From Nanobdellota archaeon (lineage in GTDB: Archaea > Nanoarchaeota > Nanoarchaeia > Parvarchaeales > Parvarchaeaceae), in the NCBI GenBank assembly GCA_021852135.1, contig JAJZOB010000014.1, positions 1-11,860 on the forward strand: a stretch of 11,860 nucleotides of DNA, in the 5' to 3' direction. The translations under genes and the position numbers were made by a program. How positions within the stretch are numbered: the stretch's first letter is position 1; each line of letters opens with the position of its first letter. Of the stretch, positions 11,675 through 11,860 are shown one piece after another. Below the pieces are notes generated by a model. The model saw only the letters and a program-made list of their open reading frames with translations, did not search any database and was not told where the DNA came from.

Positions 11675-11860
11675 GTTTTTATGAAGATCCTGTCTCCATC
11701 CTCCAATGTGTGCGAAAGTGCAACCCTCTGGCCCTGGAATTTTGCGCTTCTACCGAATATAACTGCGTATGTGTTCTTTTCAATCTTTAGGTGCAGCTTT
11801 TTAACTAGGTCTTTAACTGTTTCACCTCTTTCCATTGCAACAGCATCCCTTGAAGATCGG
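11671..11860 (-). CDS. TGS-domain end of a DRG-type GTPase, 5' part outside window
   Basis: Reading the minus strand from 11859, 62 residues and a TGA are open. They form a TGS domain: a MERGETVKDLVKKLHLKI segment, NTYAVIFGRSAKFQGQRV, then LSHTLEDGDRIFIKT at the end. The GxSAKFxGQRVxLxHxLEDGD pattern is the one at the C-terminus of archaeal DRG (developmentally regulated GTP-binding) proteins, translation-associated GTPases of the Obg group. YchF/OLA1 also ends in a TGS domain but lacks the GQRV-type segment, so DRG is preferred. The GTPase domain is beyond the window edge, so the G motifs cannot be checked. The TGA overlaps the Bud32 start as ATGA. Confidence 0.75.
   Translation of the reverse strand, partial: RSSRDAVAMERGETVKDLVKKLHLKIEKNTYAVIFGRSAKFQGQRVALSHTLEDGDRIFIKT

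Noticed and set aside
1..11860. CRISPR array, insertion sequence, prophage or defence genes
   Set aside because: I found no regularly spaced repeats, transposase or integrase motifs, or recognisable defence proteins; the content is housekeeping.

Overview
The window is archaeal. It holds a 20S proteasome beta subunit, an archaeal-type glycyl-tRNA synthetase, a TFS/TFIIS-type zinc ribbon, ribosomal proteins uS15 and eS1 (S3Ae), the KEOPS kinase Bud32 and a DRG-type TGS domain. Promoters are of the TTTATAAA / TTTAAATA type. The DNA is AT-rich, the genes are tightly packed with many ATGA or stop-codon overlaps, and several proteins are shorter than their usual relatives. This fits a small-genome archaeon of the DPANN / ARMAN kind (Parvarchaeum or Micrarchaeum-like). 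That placement is inference only; the sequence has no marker that settles it.

Layout. Positions 1-500 (minus) hold the 5' part of a proteasome beta subunit. It is divergent from a ribbon-helix-helix plus sugar-nucleotidyltransferase fusion (626-1450) and a small unknown protein (1512-1778). A YdjC/ChbG-like deacetylase (1779-2417, minus) abuts the small gene tail to tail. It is divergent from a secreted, membrane-anchored Lon-type serine protease (2504-4399), which is followed by GlyRS (4431-5897). Convergent with GlyRS is a minus-strand operon reading TFS-like zinc ribbon, ferredoxin/flavodoxin-NADP reductase, then NAD(P)H-hydrate dehydratase (7982 down to 5894). Next comes a secreted-type seven-TM coiled-coil protein (8077-9738) and tRNA-Ala(GGC) (9799-9871). 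The right end is a minus-strand information-processing operon: DRG-type GTPase tail, Bud32, uS15, eS1 (11860 down to 10133). Between the tRNA and eS1 lies a locally GC-rich, unassigned element closed by a 12-bp stem (9997-10092).

How it works together. The window is mostly housekeeping: translation (GlyRS, tRNA-Ala, uS15, eS1, KEOPS, DRG), protein turnover (proteasome inside the cell, a Lon-like protease outside), transcript cleavage (TFS) and NADP(H) redox balance with cofactor repair (FNR plus NnrD). Most first genes have a TATA box centred 25-28 nt before the start codon, which implies leaderless mRNAs. The internal gene uS15 instead has a strong Shine-Dalgarno sequence, embedded in the Arg codons at the end of bud32.

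The least explained parts are the 9997-10092 element, the RHH-nucleotidyltransferase fusion, the one-ribbon TFS, the seven-TM coiled-coil protein and the 88-residue protein at 1512. I saw no CRISPR array, insertion sequence or phage module.
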